Shown: positions 20,201 through 32,788, numbered from the stretch's first letter. The stretch: 64,000 bases of DNA from Casuarina equisetifolia (GCA_028551475.1 CM052362.1:10849354-10913353); one strand, 5' to 3'. Notes: generated by a model from the letters alone, not told the origin. Made by a program: numbers and translations.

Positions 20201-22000
20201 TAGAGAGAGCATTTCATACATGTTCCAAATGCAATTATATTGATATATTTAAGTGTTGTACCTTGCACATTCAATTTTTACATCATCATCATCATGATCT
20301 TCTTTAGTACATAATCTTATCTTAATTTTTTTAAGTAAATTGAACTTGTATAATTGCTCTTGTATAACTTACAATACTGTTTCTAATTCAACATGCTTAC
20401 ATCGAGGTATACCAACTATAAAAGCTACCCACTTCAACTATTAAATCTATATACATTTGGGGGCGATAGTTGAATTCATAAAGTCTTTCATTTTAAACTT
20501 TGCACACATTAAGGAGTAATAAGTTCATAATTATAACAGTACTACATAACTTCATATTTTTTATGCTATTTCTTTAAACATCTCTTCCATGTCTGGTTGT
20601 TGTTTTATATTGATCCATGAAAAGTATAACATGTGTGAGGGGGATACAACATAAGCACTCAAATGGTAAATCAAGTACTATCTTTTTTGGCTTACCTCTC
20701 TAAGCGCCAACTAGGTACTTTCCTTCCTACACTTATTTTCCTTATTCTTTGTAAGGAAGTCTACTATTTTGTGGAAATAGAGCACCTTCCATATGCTTAT
20801 CTTATTTACCATCTTATTTTAGGGGCAAATCCATATTTTGTTCATGTTTTTTGTTTTGATTATCATCTCTGCACAGAATATGCTATGGTATTTGACATAA
20901 CAACATATTACTACAAGTAGTAAATATGTGTATATATGTATATACATAAAAGTATGATCCATCCCTTAAAAATGGGATTTTTACTCATCCATCCTATTTT
21001 TAAGGGGAGTTTAACCTTTTCTCCAATGTTGATGTTGAAAAAATGGCAGAATTAAGTAATTAGAACATTGTTGCCAAAATTTTTAACTTTTTCACAAAGT
21101 TATATGTTCCTATGGCATTGTTTTCATCATCATTAAAAAAGGAGAGATTATTGGGTTAGGTGAACTAATATTTCTATGAACTTTTTATTTGTATTGAGAA
21201 ATACTCCTTTTGGTTATGAGTGTTTCTTTTTATAGGAATATTGAATTGATGGCCTCATGGATACAATTATTAGAGCATTCACTATGGGTATATGTGCTTA
21301 TCTAAATGGACCATGTACTTTGATGGGTTTTGTATTTGATGCTCTAGATTTAACTAGGCTTTGAATTAAAAGAAAGCTGGATTGAATCAAAAGAAAGCAA
21401 CCCATTTGAAAGAAAACGCCTATGCTTCATGAAGTTTACAATACAAGGTAAAGGCTTAACATGTGATAAGTCTAGATGTCCACGAGAGCCTAAACAAGAA
21501 GGAGAGCCTAGCCCCTGTTCATGTTTAATTAAAATAAGCTAGACGATGTCATGCTACTTAGAATAAACATAAAGAAGAAAAAAGAAAAGAAGAGCAGTCG
21601 GGCATGAAGAGGAATGGAAAAAAGAAAGAAAAAAGAAAAAGGCAAATGCTGGCATGGATGATTTCGACCATTCTACCAAGATGACCATTTTGTATTGAGC
21701 TCTAACCAATTAATTTTATGATTGATAGTCGACAATTGCAACATTTGATCAAGCTATCACTTTAAGAAGGAGAAGAACATGAAAAAATATAAAGGATGAC
21801 CCACGAAAAAATGCTAGTTCAATTTCTCATTTTATTATTTTCTAACTCATTTCTTATTGATCTATTATTTATGTCCTACTCTTGTTGTTATAAATTTTGT
21901 TATTAATTTCCTATGTCCATTCATTTGTTTTGACCATTGGCCAATATAAGATTAGGCTACTTTAATACTAGAATTTTACATGGTATTCTAATAAAGCGTG
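20201..22000. other. AT-rich stretch, no recognised gene
   Basis: No family was recognised on either strand. A plus-strand frame at 20663-20920 (85 codons, hydrophobic and aromatic rich) has no motif and is probably chance. A CAT-repeat tract (CATCATCATCATCATGATC) is near 20281. Two A/G-rich tracts lie at 21560-21640. The left LTR of the next gypsy element starts at 22001. Confidence 0.4.
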
Positions 22001-22350
22001 TGTCACACTCAACTTCTATTCTTAACATATTTAAACCTAGAACCTAGAATGGATGGTCTAAACCTTTAAAAGGCTTCTTCTTCTTCTTATGTCGGCCAAT
22101 GATTCTAAGAATAACAAATAATATAGTATCTAAGGGATGCTAAAACCTTAGCATTAAGGGACATTGCACCCTATCATTCAAGGATTCAAGATACAAAAAT
22201 TATTGAGCCTTAATTCCTTAGTTTCCCTTTTACCATAAGCTCTTCTCCTATTTAGTAGTAACAAAAGTACAATTAGACCCTTACCACGAGATACAATTCC
22301 AAGGGTAACCCTTGGTCTTGACTAGTAAGCCTTAAAGACCTATTATGACA
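22001..22350 (-). repeat. 3' LTR of the 22-27 kb gypsy element
   Basis: About 350 bp, colinear with 26800-27143, with shared blocks such as GGATGGTCTAAACCT, ACCCTATCATTCAAGGATTC and CAATTCCAAGGGTAACCC. Similarity runs a few bases past the TGACA end in both copies, so the boundary may be up to 10 bp further right. Confidence 0.85.
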
Positions 22351-22494
22351 TAAAACGACAAGGTTAAAGCTAGGAAACTGCATAAAAAACTCTTTTACAG
22401 GCTCCTAACTAGCATTATTTTTAGTTAACCCCTTCCACACCATAAGCAACTCCTTTTATTCCTTGCCTTTCTGGGTAGCAACCATAGTTTGGGG

Positions 22495-23950
22495 TTAAGG
22501 TATTAGTCTTCCTTCTAGCTCAACAACTAAGGGAAGTTTTGACAACATTATCACCTTGCTCCCAATGAATTTGTTTAAGACTAAAATGTGGAACACCAAG
22601 TGTATTTTAAAGTTCTCTGGAAGCTTCAGATGGTAGGCCAACTTTGCCACCCTTGTTAAGATCTTAAAAGGCCCATAGTATTGTGGATCCAACTTTTGAT
22701 TTCACCTCATTGCTGTTGTAAGCTACCTATATGGTTAAAGTTGTAAGTATAATACTCTCTTGCTTGGAACTCCCAATTTGTTCTTCCTTTGTCATAAACC
22801 TTCTTCATGTGGTTTTAGAACTCCCTTAGCTTTTCCATTAACTACTTAATCACATCATCCCAACTTAGTAACTCCTTTTTCGCAGCTTCCATATAAGTGG
22901 CTCCTAAAACATAATCTAATAGTGTTGGAGGATTCTTGCCATACACCACTTGGTATAGGTTTCTACTAGAAGATTGATGAATGCTAGTATTGTAACATAA
23001 TTCTGCCTAAGGCAACCACTTCACCCAATTCTTGGGTTGATCCTCAATAAAACACCTTAGATACATCTCCACAATGAGATTCACTGCTTCGGTTTGCCTA
23101 TTAGACTACAAATGATAAGTTGTAAAGTAGTTCAAATGGGTTCCTTAGAGGTTAAACAACTCTTTGTAGAAAATACTAGTGAACACTAGATCATGGTCTG
23201 ACACTATCTTTTGGGGCATTCCATACAATTTGTAGATGTTTTGGAAGAAAGCTTCTGCCACTGTCATAGTAGTGTAACGATGACTTAATGCAATGAAGTG
23301 CATAATTTTTTTATAGGGGATCCACCATAATTAATATGCATATTTTTCCTTTTAATGAGGGTAATCCTTCCACAAAGTCCATGGAAATTTCTACCTAAAC
23401 CTTTTTAGGTACCAGAAGAGGCTATATCAACCATATTGGCAACATGTTCATTCCTTTATTATTCTGACATATAGCACATTCCTCCACTACTTATACCATT
23501 TTTCACATCTTAACCAAAAAGAATGTTGTCCTCACCCTTTGTAACATCTTATGTATTCTTTCATGACATGCAACATGTATTTCTTTAGTTAGTGGCCAAG
23601 TTAGCTTTGAATGAGGGCTCAAATATTACTTGCCCTTATAGAAGATCAAAACATTCCTATATTGCCATTGCATTCTAACCTTCCCATCTTGAATTTGCTT
23701 AACCAACTCTTACATCTTCTTAGATTGGCTCAATCCATTTCAACATAGGGGTTGAATAAGCTAACAAACTGCCCTTCGATTCTAACAAAAGATGTAACCC
23801 TGGTTTTTCTTCTTTTCCAACAAGCCTTTTTCCTCAGTTGTTCTTTTTTACATCCTTTCAAGAAAGTGCATCTACTACCTTATTGTTCCTTCCTAGTTTA
23901 TACTTGATACTAAACTCAAAACCTATCAGTTTCACTAGCCATTTTTACTA
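22495..23950 (-). pseudogene. Gypsy integrase and C-terminal region
   Basis: Short frames across this stretch show QTEAVNLIVEMYLRCFIEDQPK (near 23050), YQVVYGKNPPTLLDYV (near 22920) and, at 22495-22692, PQYYGPFKILTRVAKLAYHLKLP followed by HLVFHILVLNKFIG. These are the end of the integrase core, the TPFEVVYG region and the GPFxV...AYxLxLP...HPVFHVSxLK C-terminal block of plant gypsy pol. Stops break all of them. Confidence 0.75.
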
Positions 23951-24060
23951 GGCAAGAATGATTATCTTTTGATCCTATAAATGCTTCAAACTTTTCTAAT
24001 CAATACAAACTATGAACTTCCTTCCCAACAAGTAATTCCTTCACTTATTTACTAACATCA

Positions 24061-24960
24061 CTAGCGCCAAAAGTTCCTTTCTATAAGTGAAAAACAAAGC
24101 ATTTCTTCCTTGAAGTACCTTGTTGAAGAATGCAATTGGATGCCTTTTTGAGATATCATTGCTCCTATAGTCGTCCTTGATGCATCAGATTCCAAGACAA
24201 AGTCATGATCAAAGTTTGGCATTGCTAAAATACAGATTGTCACCATTACTCCATTTAGGTTTTCAAAGGTTAGTTCTACATTTAGGTTCCACAAGAAGTT
24301 ATCCTTTTTAAGCAAATTTGTGAAAGGGTAAGAAATGTTGCCATAATTGACAATGAATCTTTTATAGTAGTCCATGAGACCAAGGAAACCCCCTAATGCT
24401 TTTAGGATTGTAGGCCTCTTCCATTCTAACATATCCTTGATCTTTTCTTCATTGACGGTTATTCTCTCCCACTAATCACATGCTTTAAGTACTTGACCTT
24501 TTAATGCACAAAAAAAAATTTATTTTTTTTAACAAATAATCGATGTGCCCTTAGTTGTCCAAATACTTCATTCACATGTCCTAGGTGATCTTGCCAACTT
24601 ATGCTATAAATGAGTATGTTGTCAAAAATTACTAAGACAAATTTCCTTAAGTATTCCTTAAACACTTCATTCATTAGAGCTTGAAATGATGAAGGGGCAT
24701 TGCAAAATCCAAATGACATAACTAAGTATTCATAATGCACTTGGTGAGTTTGGAAAGTAGTCTTGTAAATGTTTCTTGAATGCATCCTAATTTGGTGGTA
24801 CCTAGACCTTAAATACAACTTTGTAAAGTACTTGGCACCAAACAACTCATTCATTAACTTTCCTACAGTAGGGATTGGGAAAGGATCCTTAATGATTTGC
24901 TTATTTAAACCTTGGTAGTCCACACACAGACTTTATGAGCCATCATTTTTTTGAACTAGC
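24061..24960 (-). pseudogene. Gypsy reverse transcriptase and RNase H start
   Basis: The frame at 24501-24923 starts MDYQGLNKQIIKDPFPIPTV (VDYRxLNKxTIKDxFPIP), then LYLRSRYHQIRM (normally LDLRSGYHQIRM). MSFGFCNAPSSFQALMN and FDNILIYS follow. The last is a mutated YxDD box, with FDNI in place of FDDI. The frame at 24061-24432 gives LGGFLGLMDYYKRFIVNYG, the end of RT, then SDASRTTIGAMISQ (normally CDAS) for RNase H. Key acidic residues are altered and the copy is inactive. Confidence 0.85.
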
Positions 24961-25399
24961 AAAACTAGTGATAAGTATAGGCTAGTACTTAGCCAAATTA
25001 TCCCTAAGTCTAGCAACTACTTCACCATTGACTCCAATTCATTTTTTTAGTAGTGAGGATACCTATAAGGTCTTGAGGTGATTGGCTCACTATTATCCTT
25101 CAAAGGAATTTGATGGTTGTGATCTTTAGGAGGGTGAAGGTTGATCAGTTCTTCAAAGATAAACCCATATTCATCTAGCATTGCTTAAAGATCTTCCCCT
25201 ACTACTTGATCATGGCTTGGGTTAATGACACTACATACCTCTACCTTTTCTTTGTTGTCCATTACAACATTCTGCATTAATTGGATCTATAGCAAGACCC
25301 CATTTCTCATACTTCTTAACTCCTTATCAAACCTCTTATCCTCGATAAATAAATTTTTCTTGTTCTGATCCCTTGCCAAGTAACTGATTTACTGCCAAT

Positions 25400-26590
25400 C
25401 GTAAAACCCATTTGGAGCTTTGCAAAGTCCCATACAATCGGACCCAAGGTTTCCAACCACTCTACACTAAGTATTGCTTATATTCTAGGTATGTCCAACA
25501 AGAAAAAATCAGTTTTCAACCTCCAAGCTTGCACCTATACCACTACATTACTGCATAACCTAATAGTAGTTAATCAGGTCCCATTGGTAACTATAACACC
25601 TAGAGTTTTCCTTTCCTTTGGTTCCAAGACAAATTTCTTGGCCAACACCACATTAAGGAAGTTGTTCATGATGCCTAAGTTTATTAAATTGTAGACTTTA
25701 TTCTTCTTCTTTTTTTCCATTAATATACCCAACTACTCGTATAGTTTAGGCTATTATTGACCCATCCATAGCCCTCAAGGAGACCTCAAGTTCTTGTTCA
25801 ATCTACCCTCTCATAACTTTCTCCATTTTTAGTACCACACTATTAGTATTATCATCTTCCTCTTCTCCCATCAACATGAACAACTTGTTCTTACAACAAT
25901 GGCCCATGGTATATTTTTTGTCACAATTAAAACAAAGGCCTTTTTCTCTCCATTCTTTCACCTCTTTTGGTGACAAGCACTTAGTATTACTTGACTGACT
26001 AGCCCCCTTATTCTAATTGGTTGTAATGTTTCCCACTTCCTTATAGGCTATCATTTTTTCCATTTTTACTACCTTAGTATTTTCCTCAAGTATTCTTGCC
26101 ACGCTAATAGCCTTTACCAAACTAGTGGGTTTCCTTAACAAAACTTCCTTCCTAAGCCTCTCTTTCAACCTAAACATAAATATGGTGATTTCTAGCTCAT
26201 TTAGCAATTGTTTTACCTTAAGTAACAATTTTGTAAACCGAGCTTGATAATCATCTATAGACCATATTTGTTGGAGCCACAATAAATCTAAAAAGAAATT
26301 TCCATGGTAGGTAGGGCCATACCCTAAAAGAAATTCTTGTGTAAGAATAGACCAAGTCATAGGTTGTTCTTCGCACTTCTCTGCAAGAAATCAAAATAAG
26401 CCTTACCATCGTCGTCCAGCTACCACAATGTGATTTCTACCCTATCTTCATCTAATGTATAGTGATAATGGAAGAACTTCTTGGCTTTTGAAATCCATCT
26501 AGTGGGATCAATTCCCCCATTGTACCAAGGAAAGTTGAACCTCATATTCTTGAGCTTGTTTCATCAATGCTAGTGTTTAGATTGGCCATC
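25400..26590 (-). pseudogene. Gypsy gag, zinc knuckle and protease region
   Basis: The frame at 26013-26360 (TWSILTQEFLLGYGP, SIDDYQARFTKLLLKV, LKERLRKEVLLRKPTSLVKAI) matches the gag capsid region of plant gypsy elements (W..L...L..RFG, V..Y...FE.L). A zinc knuckle CFNCDKKYTMGHCCKNK is encoded near 25903-25943. Sequence to about 25400 should hold the protease, but only weak traces such as IRVVGYINGK were seen. Confidence 0.7.
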
Positions 26591-26780
26591 ATTATATTTC
26601 TTTTTGATTTCCTTGTCTCAGTGATTTAAGTTAGAACCTTTTCCAAAATGCATGTCATGTTTCCCTCCCCACATAGCAAACATATTATGCATATTCTCCA
26701 TCATCTCTTTGAAACGGAGGTCCATCTCCTCCTTAAACTTTCACTCAAGCTCCTTTTCCATGCAGGCAAGAGCAAGATCA

Positions 26781-26798
26781 GCCATTGCTAATACCAAA
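26781..26798 (-). other. Primer-binding site (initiator Met type)
   Basis: Minus-strand TTTGGTATTAGCAATGGC starts one base inside the 5' LTR. TGGTATxAG is the hallmark of a site complementary to initiator tRNA-Met. It fixes the orientation. Confidence 0.75.
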
Positions 26799-26799
26799 T

Positions 26800-27143
26800 T
26801 GTCACACTCAGCTTCTCTTCTTAATGGATTTGAACCTAGAACATAGAGTGGATGGTCTAAACCTCTAAAAGGCTTCTTCTTGTGTTGGCCAATGATTTTA
26901 AGAACAACAAACAATATAGCATTTAAAAGATGCTAAAACCTTAGCATTAAAGGACACTACACCCTATCATTCAAGGATTCAAGATACAAAAACTATTGAG
27001 CCTTAATTCCCCATTTTCCCTTTTACCATCGGCTCTTCTCTTATTAGGCAATAACAAAAGTACAATAAGACCCCTACCACAAGATACAATTCCAAGGGTA
27101 ACCCTTGGCCATGACTAGTGAGCCTTAAGGACCTATTATGACA
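26800..27143 (-). repeat. 5' LTR of the 22-27 kb gypsy element
   Basis: 344 bp, paired with 22001-22350; begins TGTCACACTCAGC and ends TATTATGACA on the plus strand. A short indel in the CTTCTTCTT tract explains most of the length difference. Confidence 0.85.
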
Positions 27144-27514
27144 CAAAACAACCATAACATAACTTAAGTTCCAAACAACAAGAAAGAAATAAAAAAGTAA
27201 CATAGGTTCTCCTAAAACCCATGATAGTGTGTGATCAGCCCTTGAATGGGCTGATCTTCCCATAATAGTGAGTTAACGGATCTCCTCTTAACTATGGTTA
27301 AGAAACAAGAAGAGATTTGGATAAAAGGAAGCATTTTGTTAAAGGAGTTGGAACAAGATTTGCTACAAAAGGTCTAGATTTCATGGACCAATTTCTTCTA
27401 TGAAAGATAAAACTTTGACAAAAAAAGGAAAAAACCTTTTTGAGAAAGATGGATTGAATGACTTGGTGCTCTTTTTGGTGACAAATCGTTACTTAACACA
27501 TGACAACATATAAT

Positions 27515-27910
27515 ATTTTTCTCTTAGTCTATGTTGACCAATATAATTATTATTGGCATTCACATGGCACACTATCACATATCCTTTCATAGCTTAAAAG
27601 CTAATTTGATATGAAGGATTTGGGAAAGTTACACTACTACCTATTACCTCACCAAACAACATTTGCTTAAGAAATAATTTTTTATGCCAAAATGGATGAA
27701 ACTCAAGGTGTCTCTGTACCTCACAAGAAGCCACCTACCATCAATACATGATGATGAGCCTTAAATTGAACACAGTATTGCATCATCTTTGGATCTCTTC
27801 AATATGTAACACTTATACGTCCTTTTCAAGATTTGCCACATTGCATAGTGTGGACCAAGTTAGAATAAGATTTTCCATGAAATCTATAGATTTTGTAAAA
27901 GCAATTTTTT
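27515..27910 (+). pseudogene. Ty1/copia RT remnant
   Basis: Plus-strand traces include FFLVYVDQYNYYW (decayed YVDDI box), then KANFDMKDLGKLHYYL and KMDETQGVSVP. SLQYVTLIRPF (normally LxYLTxTRPD) follows at 27790-27825. These are in copia RT order with frame changes between them. The preceding 27144-27514 carries nothing recognised. It is on the opposite strand to the neighbouring gypsy element and no LTRs were found, so it is a fragment. Confidence 0.65.
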
Positions 27911-29765
27911 ACACAAAAGATAGAACTCTAAAAAAAACAAGAAAAGTGCCGTTTGAGAAAGGTGGAATGAATTCAATGAATTTGGAGTATAATTGTTTTG
28001 CCTATTTCTCGCAAACAAATTCTAGATGAAAAGACAAACAAAATTAAACCATAGCAATCCATGTCTACCATAAATAATCATGAATTTACACCAAAAAGAG
28101 AAAGCGTTCAAGAACCTAGTTGTTTGAAATTTTGGAAAATTACCACGATTTTGGAAAATTTGGATTGACTAGTATTCCTTGAACCATTTATTTGATACAC
28201 TTTGCAACGCCCTATACAATTACCGGAGAGAAAAAAGAGAATCTTATCCCTGACTTGTGATACATTCTCACACAACTGCCATCATTAGCACTTCTTGATT
28301 TTATTTGATCTAAAAAATTTCTTCTTTTTTTCCATTTCATTTTTTGCCTTTTTCATATGATTGGATGCCAGAAAACTAAACATGCTGTCTAGTCCGGTGA
28401 TCTCTAATTCTTCGATGGAAAAAAGTACAGAGCAGAATAGAAACTGGGACCTCCGTAAGAGAAGGAAAAAAAAAAAAACAAATCAAGAAGATATTTAGTA
28501 GGAAAAAAGCAAAACTACCTCAGCGAGTAGTCTCACAGTGTTACGAATTTCTGGTTGAAAAACAATGTTTATCTGGCCTCCAAAATCACAGGGTAAACAA
28601 ACATCTTCAGTCATTATCACGTTACCCCCACCGAATCAGGACGACTCCAGATGCATCCTTTAAAGATTTCGAACTTAAGCCAAGGTTCCGTACCGACCAA
28701 GTGCATAGATATGTCTCTAATTCGTCAAGAAGATAGCCTGATGTCATTAACTCTTGGTTTCTTTTGATAATCAAGTTTCGTTTTTTGACCCATTTTGGGC
28801 GGTAGCTTCCTTCAAAACTGTTGGATTTCACCATACAAACTAGTGAAGAAAAAATTAACAAAGGAGGACGTGTGGCTTCAAACAACAGCACTGTGTGTAC
28901 TTTCACTCGATTAATAATATTCTTTAAATATATTGTCTCAACAAAGATGATGTAATTGGCATGTTATCATCAAACGGACCTTTTTAAATTTTTAATTTCA
29001 TCTTCTTTCATTGGAAGAGTTGATAACCTAATACACTAGGTGCATTGGAATGGTCTATCTTGCATGATCCCGTCAATGAACATCTTCAAACTTGCAAAAT
29101 TGGTCATTTTTTGTGACTACCTCCGTTTTATCGGTTGCATTCATTGAAATGTACAAAAGTGTAAAATCATATCATGCTTATGCTTGGGGGATTAGTTGCA
29201 TAGCTACGTTGCCACCTTCCACGTTGAACTAGTGGACTTCAATTCCTTCCACATGTCCGAGGGAGAAGGTCAAGAACTCGAGTTTCTACTACCCTTCAGT
29301 GCTTCCTACTTGGTTTTCCAATCTTGGATCTCAAATACGTGCCCACTCCTATCTCCTGAGGACACTATTACGATGGTTTTGGACGAGCGAGCCGCTAGGA
29401 AAGTCGCTGGCGATATTTTGAGGGCCTTTGCTGTGAAAACGGCGCTGAATTTGCCCTCGCTATAGCCAAGCAACCCACTATCACACACTGGAAGAGAAGA
29501 CGCCCAACGCCCCGTCATCCAGTCTAGACAACAGCGTTGGGCAGTCAACGGCAGGAACAATTTTACCCCCAAAAAATGTCCAGAAAAGAATATCCACAGA
29601 TATTGCAAGAAACTTGGGCACAAAAGGGGACCGACTTGTGAAATGTTTACACTATGGCTGAATCGAAACAAAAAAGAAAAGAACTACAAGAAGTTAGGGT
29701 ACCTGTCAAAAAACAAAGGCAAGCAAGAGAAGACATTATCTACTGCAAATGGCAATGGTTAAGGG
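27911..29765. other. Unassigned sequence with a GC-richer island
   Basis: No family was recognised. The part from about 28600 to 29700 is less AT-rich than its surroundings. It holds moderately long frames on both strands: a 94-codon frame at 28622-28906 (-), an 89-codon frame at 29196-29465 (+) and a 121-codon frame at 29306-29671 (-). Overlap on both strands and the absence of motifs mean none can be called a gene. It may be single-copy host DNA between retrotransposons. Confidence 0.3.
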
Positions 29766-29769
29766 ATAT

Positions 29770-30720
29770 CTTCATATGAGTAGTTTAGATACACTAAGTA
29801 GTAAACCTGAGCAAATCTTCACTCTCCTTAATAACATTGCCGCTGCCAACGCCAACATGGTAGGTATATCGTTAACACCTTCCTTAGTTTGGATTTTAGA
29901 TAGGCACGAGTGACCAAATCACTAGTGATTTAATTGTCCAAGTCACCTTGGTCATGTCATCATGAACGTAGGACAATGCATTTGCCTAATAATACTTATG
30001 TTCTCATTACCCAAATTGGAGTTGTAACTTTACCATGTAGCATTTTCTTAGATACTATTTTATATTAACCTATGTTCAAATCGAATCTCATTTCCACCTT
30101 AAAATTCAGCATTGACAAGAACAACATGATTTACCTTCATTCGCATTTTTGTGTGATAGGGTAGAATGAAGGATGGGTTAGCTAATTAAAGTTTAGTCAT
30201 GAAAAAGATCTTTGTGATCATTTTGTCTACAATATAGTATCTTTTGTTAATGTTATAATACCTTTTCATTCGAACAATTCATGCAACATATTTCTATTTC
30301 AATAAGTTGTAACATTTTGCATCAAAGCTTGGGACATCCATCCCCCTCTATTATGCATCTTATGTTTTATTTGTCTATTGGCAAAGAAAACATGTTCACC
30401 TTTCCTTGTGAGCATCACATTAACTCAAAGGATTTTTTAATTAATTCACATAGACATTTAGGGATCCTACAAAGTTTTTATATATTCAAGAGTTCATTTA
30501 TTCCTCACCACGTAGATGACTTTTTATAAGGAACTTGGATGTTCTTTATGAAGGCCAAATTGAAACTGTTGCCAATATTAATTTTTTTTCTTGATAGTAA
30601 AGACCCAATTTGAAACTGAAGTTAGGTGTGTTAGGATAGACAATACCTTAAATTTCTTTGGGTCAAAATGCACATCTTTTTTAGCATCCTAAGATCTATA
30701 TATAAGAGTTCATATATCTA
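29770..30720 (+). pseudogene. Ty1/copia protease to integrase remnant
   Basis: Plus-strand traces in order are: LLNNIAAANANM (gag end), WILDRHE near 29890 (damaged protease box), LHQSLGHPSPSIMHLMF near 30310 (GAG_pre-integrase, normally WHxRLGHPS), a HVDDF..TWMFFMKAKL stretch near 30510-30560, and KTQFETEVRCVRIDNTLNFFG near 30600-30660 (second Asp region, normally IRSDNGxEF). Many stops. No flanking LTRs were found. Confidence 0.65.
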
Positions 30721-30880
30721 TAACCAGCAACAAAATGGGGTAATAAAAAGGAAACACAACTGATTTTTTTATGTTACATATGCATTGTGTTTTCAAGAGC
30801 AAATTTCCTTTCAATTTTGGGGTGAGCACATACTCACTACCACATCTTTGACTATTGAGTCAAACCACATGCCAAAAGTA

Positions 30881-30890
<10 letters not shown>

Positions 30891-30922
<32 letters not shown>
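30891..30922. repeat. (TC)16 microsatellite
   Basis: Sixteen uninterrupted TC units. Confidence 0.95.
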
Positions 30923-30926
<4 letters not shown>

Positions 30927-31116
30927 TATGCATACATTTTTATACTTGTTGTAAACAAAAGAAACTGTAAAAGGGTGAAAAAAAAAATCTAAAAGGCAAC
31001 CTAATTCAATCCCCTTCCCTTTCCCTTTTCTTATGTTACCAAATTAGACCTTACAAAGAGAAACAACAATCTCCGAGCCTAAGAAAGTATGTGCTTTTAA
31101 AGACAGTCTTACAATC

Positions 31117-31401
31117 TCAGTCGTGCTTTGTTCTGCAATACCCAGGATTAAGCTTATGGGGGAACAACTGATGGGCTTCAAGGGGTCCTGGAACCAGTTT
31201 TGGCTGAAATGGAAGGCCCGCCACCACCCCAGTCATGCACTCCTCTGATGCTTCCCCCAAACCTCGATTCTCCTCAGGCGAAACCGCAACCAAACTGGTT
31301 TTGTTTCCTCCATAACAGATGTCATCGACCCGTGGAAGACCGTGAAGGAGGGATGAGTTGCTGCAATTATAAAGCAGACGCAGATTAGGTTTATACTCCA
31401 C
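31117..31401 (-). pseudogene. Fragment resembling a WAK-associated (LRK10L-type) receptor kinase ectodomain
   Basis: The minus-strand frame contains LRLLYNCSNSSLLHG, then DICYGGNKTSLVAVS and EECMTGVVAGLP. The spacing of LxLLYNC, CYGGNKTSLVAV and C(M)xxVV resembles the Cys-rich WAK_assoc region of LRK10L-type receptor-like kinases, which act at the plasma membrane. The open frame extends upstream as WTTEAAYGRSVRVEYKP but then meets an 86-bp tandem duplication and stops. No transmembrane or kinase segment was found on the minus strand downstream (to the left), where a copia remnant begins. This looks like an isolated exon fragment. Assignment by motif memory only. Confidence 0.4.
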
Positions 31402-31420
31402 CCTTACACTGCGGCCATAT

Positions 31421-31591
31421 GCGGCCTCGGTTGTCCAACGGTCACTTTTCGTAACCTTACTAACCTAATGTCTTGTCTTTCATCACTGGGCTCACCAACT
31501 CTAAACGTGGCCTTGGTTGTCCAACGGTCACTTTTCGTAACCTTACTAACCTAATGTCTTGTCTTTCATCACTGGGCTCACCAACTCTAAA
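31421..31591. repeat. 86-bp tandem duplication
   Basis: Two units, 31421-31506 and 31507-31591, are almost identical (GGCCTCGGTTGTCCAACGG versus GGCCTTGGTTGTCCAACGG, then identical through CACCAACTCTAAA). The period of 86 is not a multiple of three. The left edge overlaps the 5' end of the receptor-kinase-like frame on the minus strand. High identity implies a recent event. Confidence 0.9.
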
Positions 31592-32788
31592 ATTACAGAG
31601 CAGTGCAGAGAGCAGTCAATTAGACGGTCCGACATTATTCTCAGTACATGCAACCCCATTGCTTCTCTATCTCAGCCATTGTCCGGCTTTTATATTCCAA
31701 TTGTCGACCTCCGCATCTTGTTGAGTTTCTTTCTCACCATTGAAACATCTAGCGTCTTTGAAAGCGAGTTGGTGGGGAGCTTTGTTGGCAGCTGAGAAAG
31801 AATAAAAAGCAAACATGAGACGATTGACAACGGCCGTCGAGGAGTGTGGGAAGCACACGCCTTCGGGAGCGTTAAATTACAAAAGAATTCTAGATATTTG
31901 ATGGCGGTCATGTTGGACAGATGAAAAGAGTCGTCTTCGGGAATCTGATGCGTTTCCGGGCTCAACGGCGGTCATGTTTGCATCTATGTATGTACTAATT
32001 TTATTTGGAATGCAAACACAAATTTTTTCTTTTTTCTTTTATGCTTTTTCTTTTTTCGCTTTTTACGCTAACCAACTAAACTATGTCTTACCATCTTTTA
32101 GGGCTTGTTAATATTTCACGTATTCTCTAAGAGTACTAAAGCCCACCCTAAAGTCACTATTACATCATACTGTAATATTTCAGTATTACATCAAAATTAG
32201 AGTGGTGTCATTTACACTAAATTTAGATTTGATTACGTAACCCATTAGTTTGATTAGCAAGGAATCAAAAAGGAAAAAAAAACATTAACTGTGTGATTAG
32301 CTGTGATGTCTTTATATCTCTACAATATTTTCCTTGGTATTGTACTTTAACCTTACTTTGATATACGGTTACAATTAAAAGAATAGAAAATAAGCATGAG
32401 ATATTCTAGACGATTTTAAGATTGTGAATGCGTCATGAATAATCAATGATATAATAATAAAGATAAAAATAAATTCACCGCTGTATAAATGCATTTCCTT
32501 ACTTCCTATCGTTGTTTGCGTCAGTCTGAGAATTTTGATATTTAAACATCTCGTTAAGCCGCAGCCCAAGGCTCGTAGAAATTTTAGTTGTGAACGCAGT
32601 GGATTCCGAGATAAGACACCACTTTCCACCCGTTAGAAGGGGGGCACCACCCTATCCCCAACTACACGACTCCTTCGTCGATAAATGGCAACCCCGAGCG
32701 GTGTGCCACCCACATTCCTCCATATCTAATCGTACTTCCTTATTTGCTTTGCTCGCTTATCATAGCCTTCTTTGCTTTCATTTCCTCC
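31592..32788 (+). other. Upstream region of the iron-transporter-like gene
   Basis: About 1.2 kb without a recognised protein. It ranges from moderately GC-rich (31600-31980) to AT-rich (31990-32480) and returns to balanced composition in the last 200 bases, which probably form promoter and 5' leader. No clear TATA box with a defined start could be assigned. No iron-responsive element was identified with confidence. Confidence 0.4.

Larger units (their letters stand above)
22001..27143 (-). mobile_element. Ty3/gypsy retrotransposon with about 350-bp LTRs, degraded
   Basis: Two LTRs (22001-22350 and 26800-27143) of TGTCACACTC...TATTATGACA flank minus-strand gag, zinc knuckle, protease, RT, RNase H and integrase traces. 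RT precedes integrase, so it is Ty3/gypsy. The C-terminal block PQYYGPFKILTRVAKLAYHLKLP and the gag-zinc knuckle form (KGLCFNCDKKYTMGHCCK) resemble plant chromovirus-like elements, but a chromodomain was not clearly seen. A Met-type PBS lies beside the right LTR. No target duplication was identified. The two LTRs differ at many positions, including small indels, so the element is older than the Athila copy. Confidence 0.85.

Noticed and set aside
29306..29671. 121-codon minus-strand frame with hydrophobic N-terminus
   Set aside because: Overlaps a plus-strand frame of similar quality and has no recognised domain. Neither can be called.
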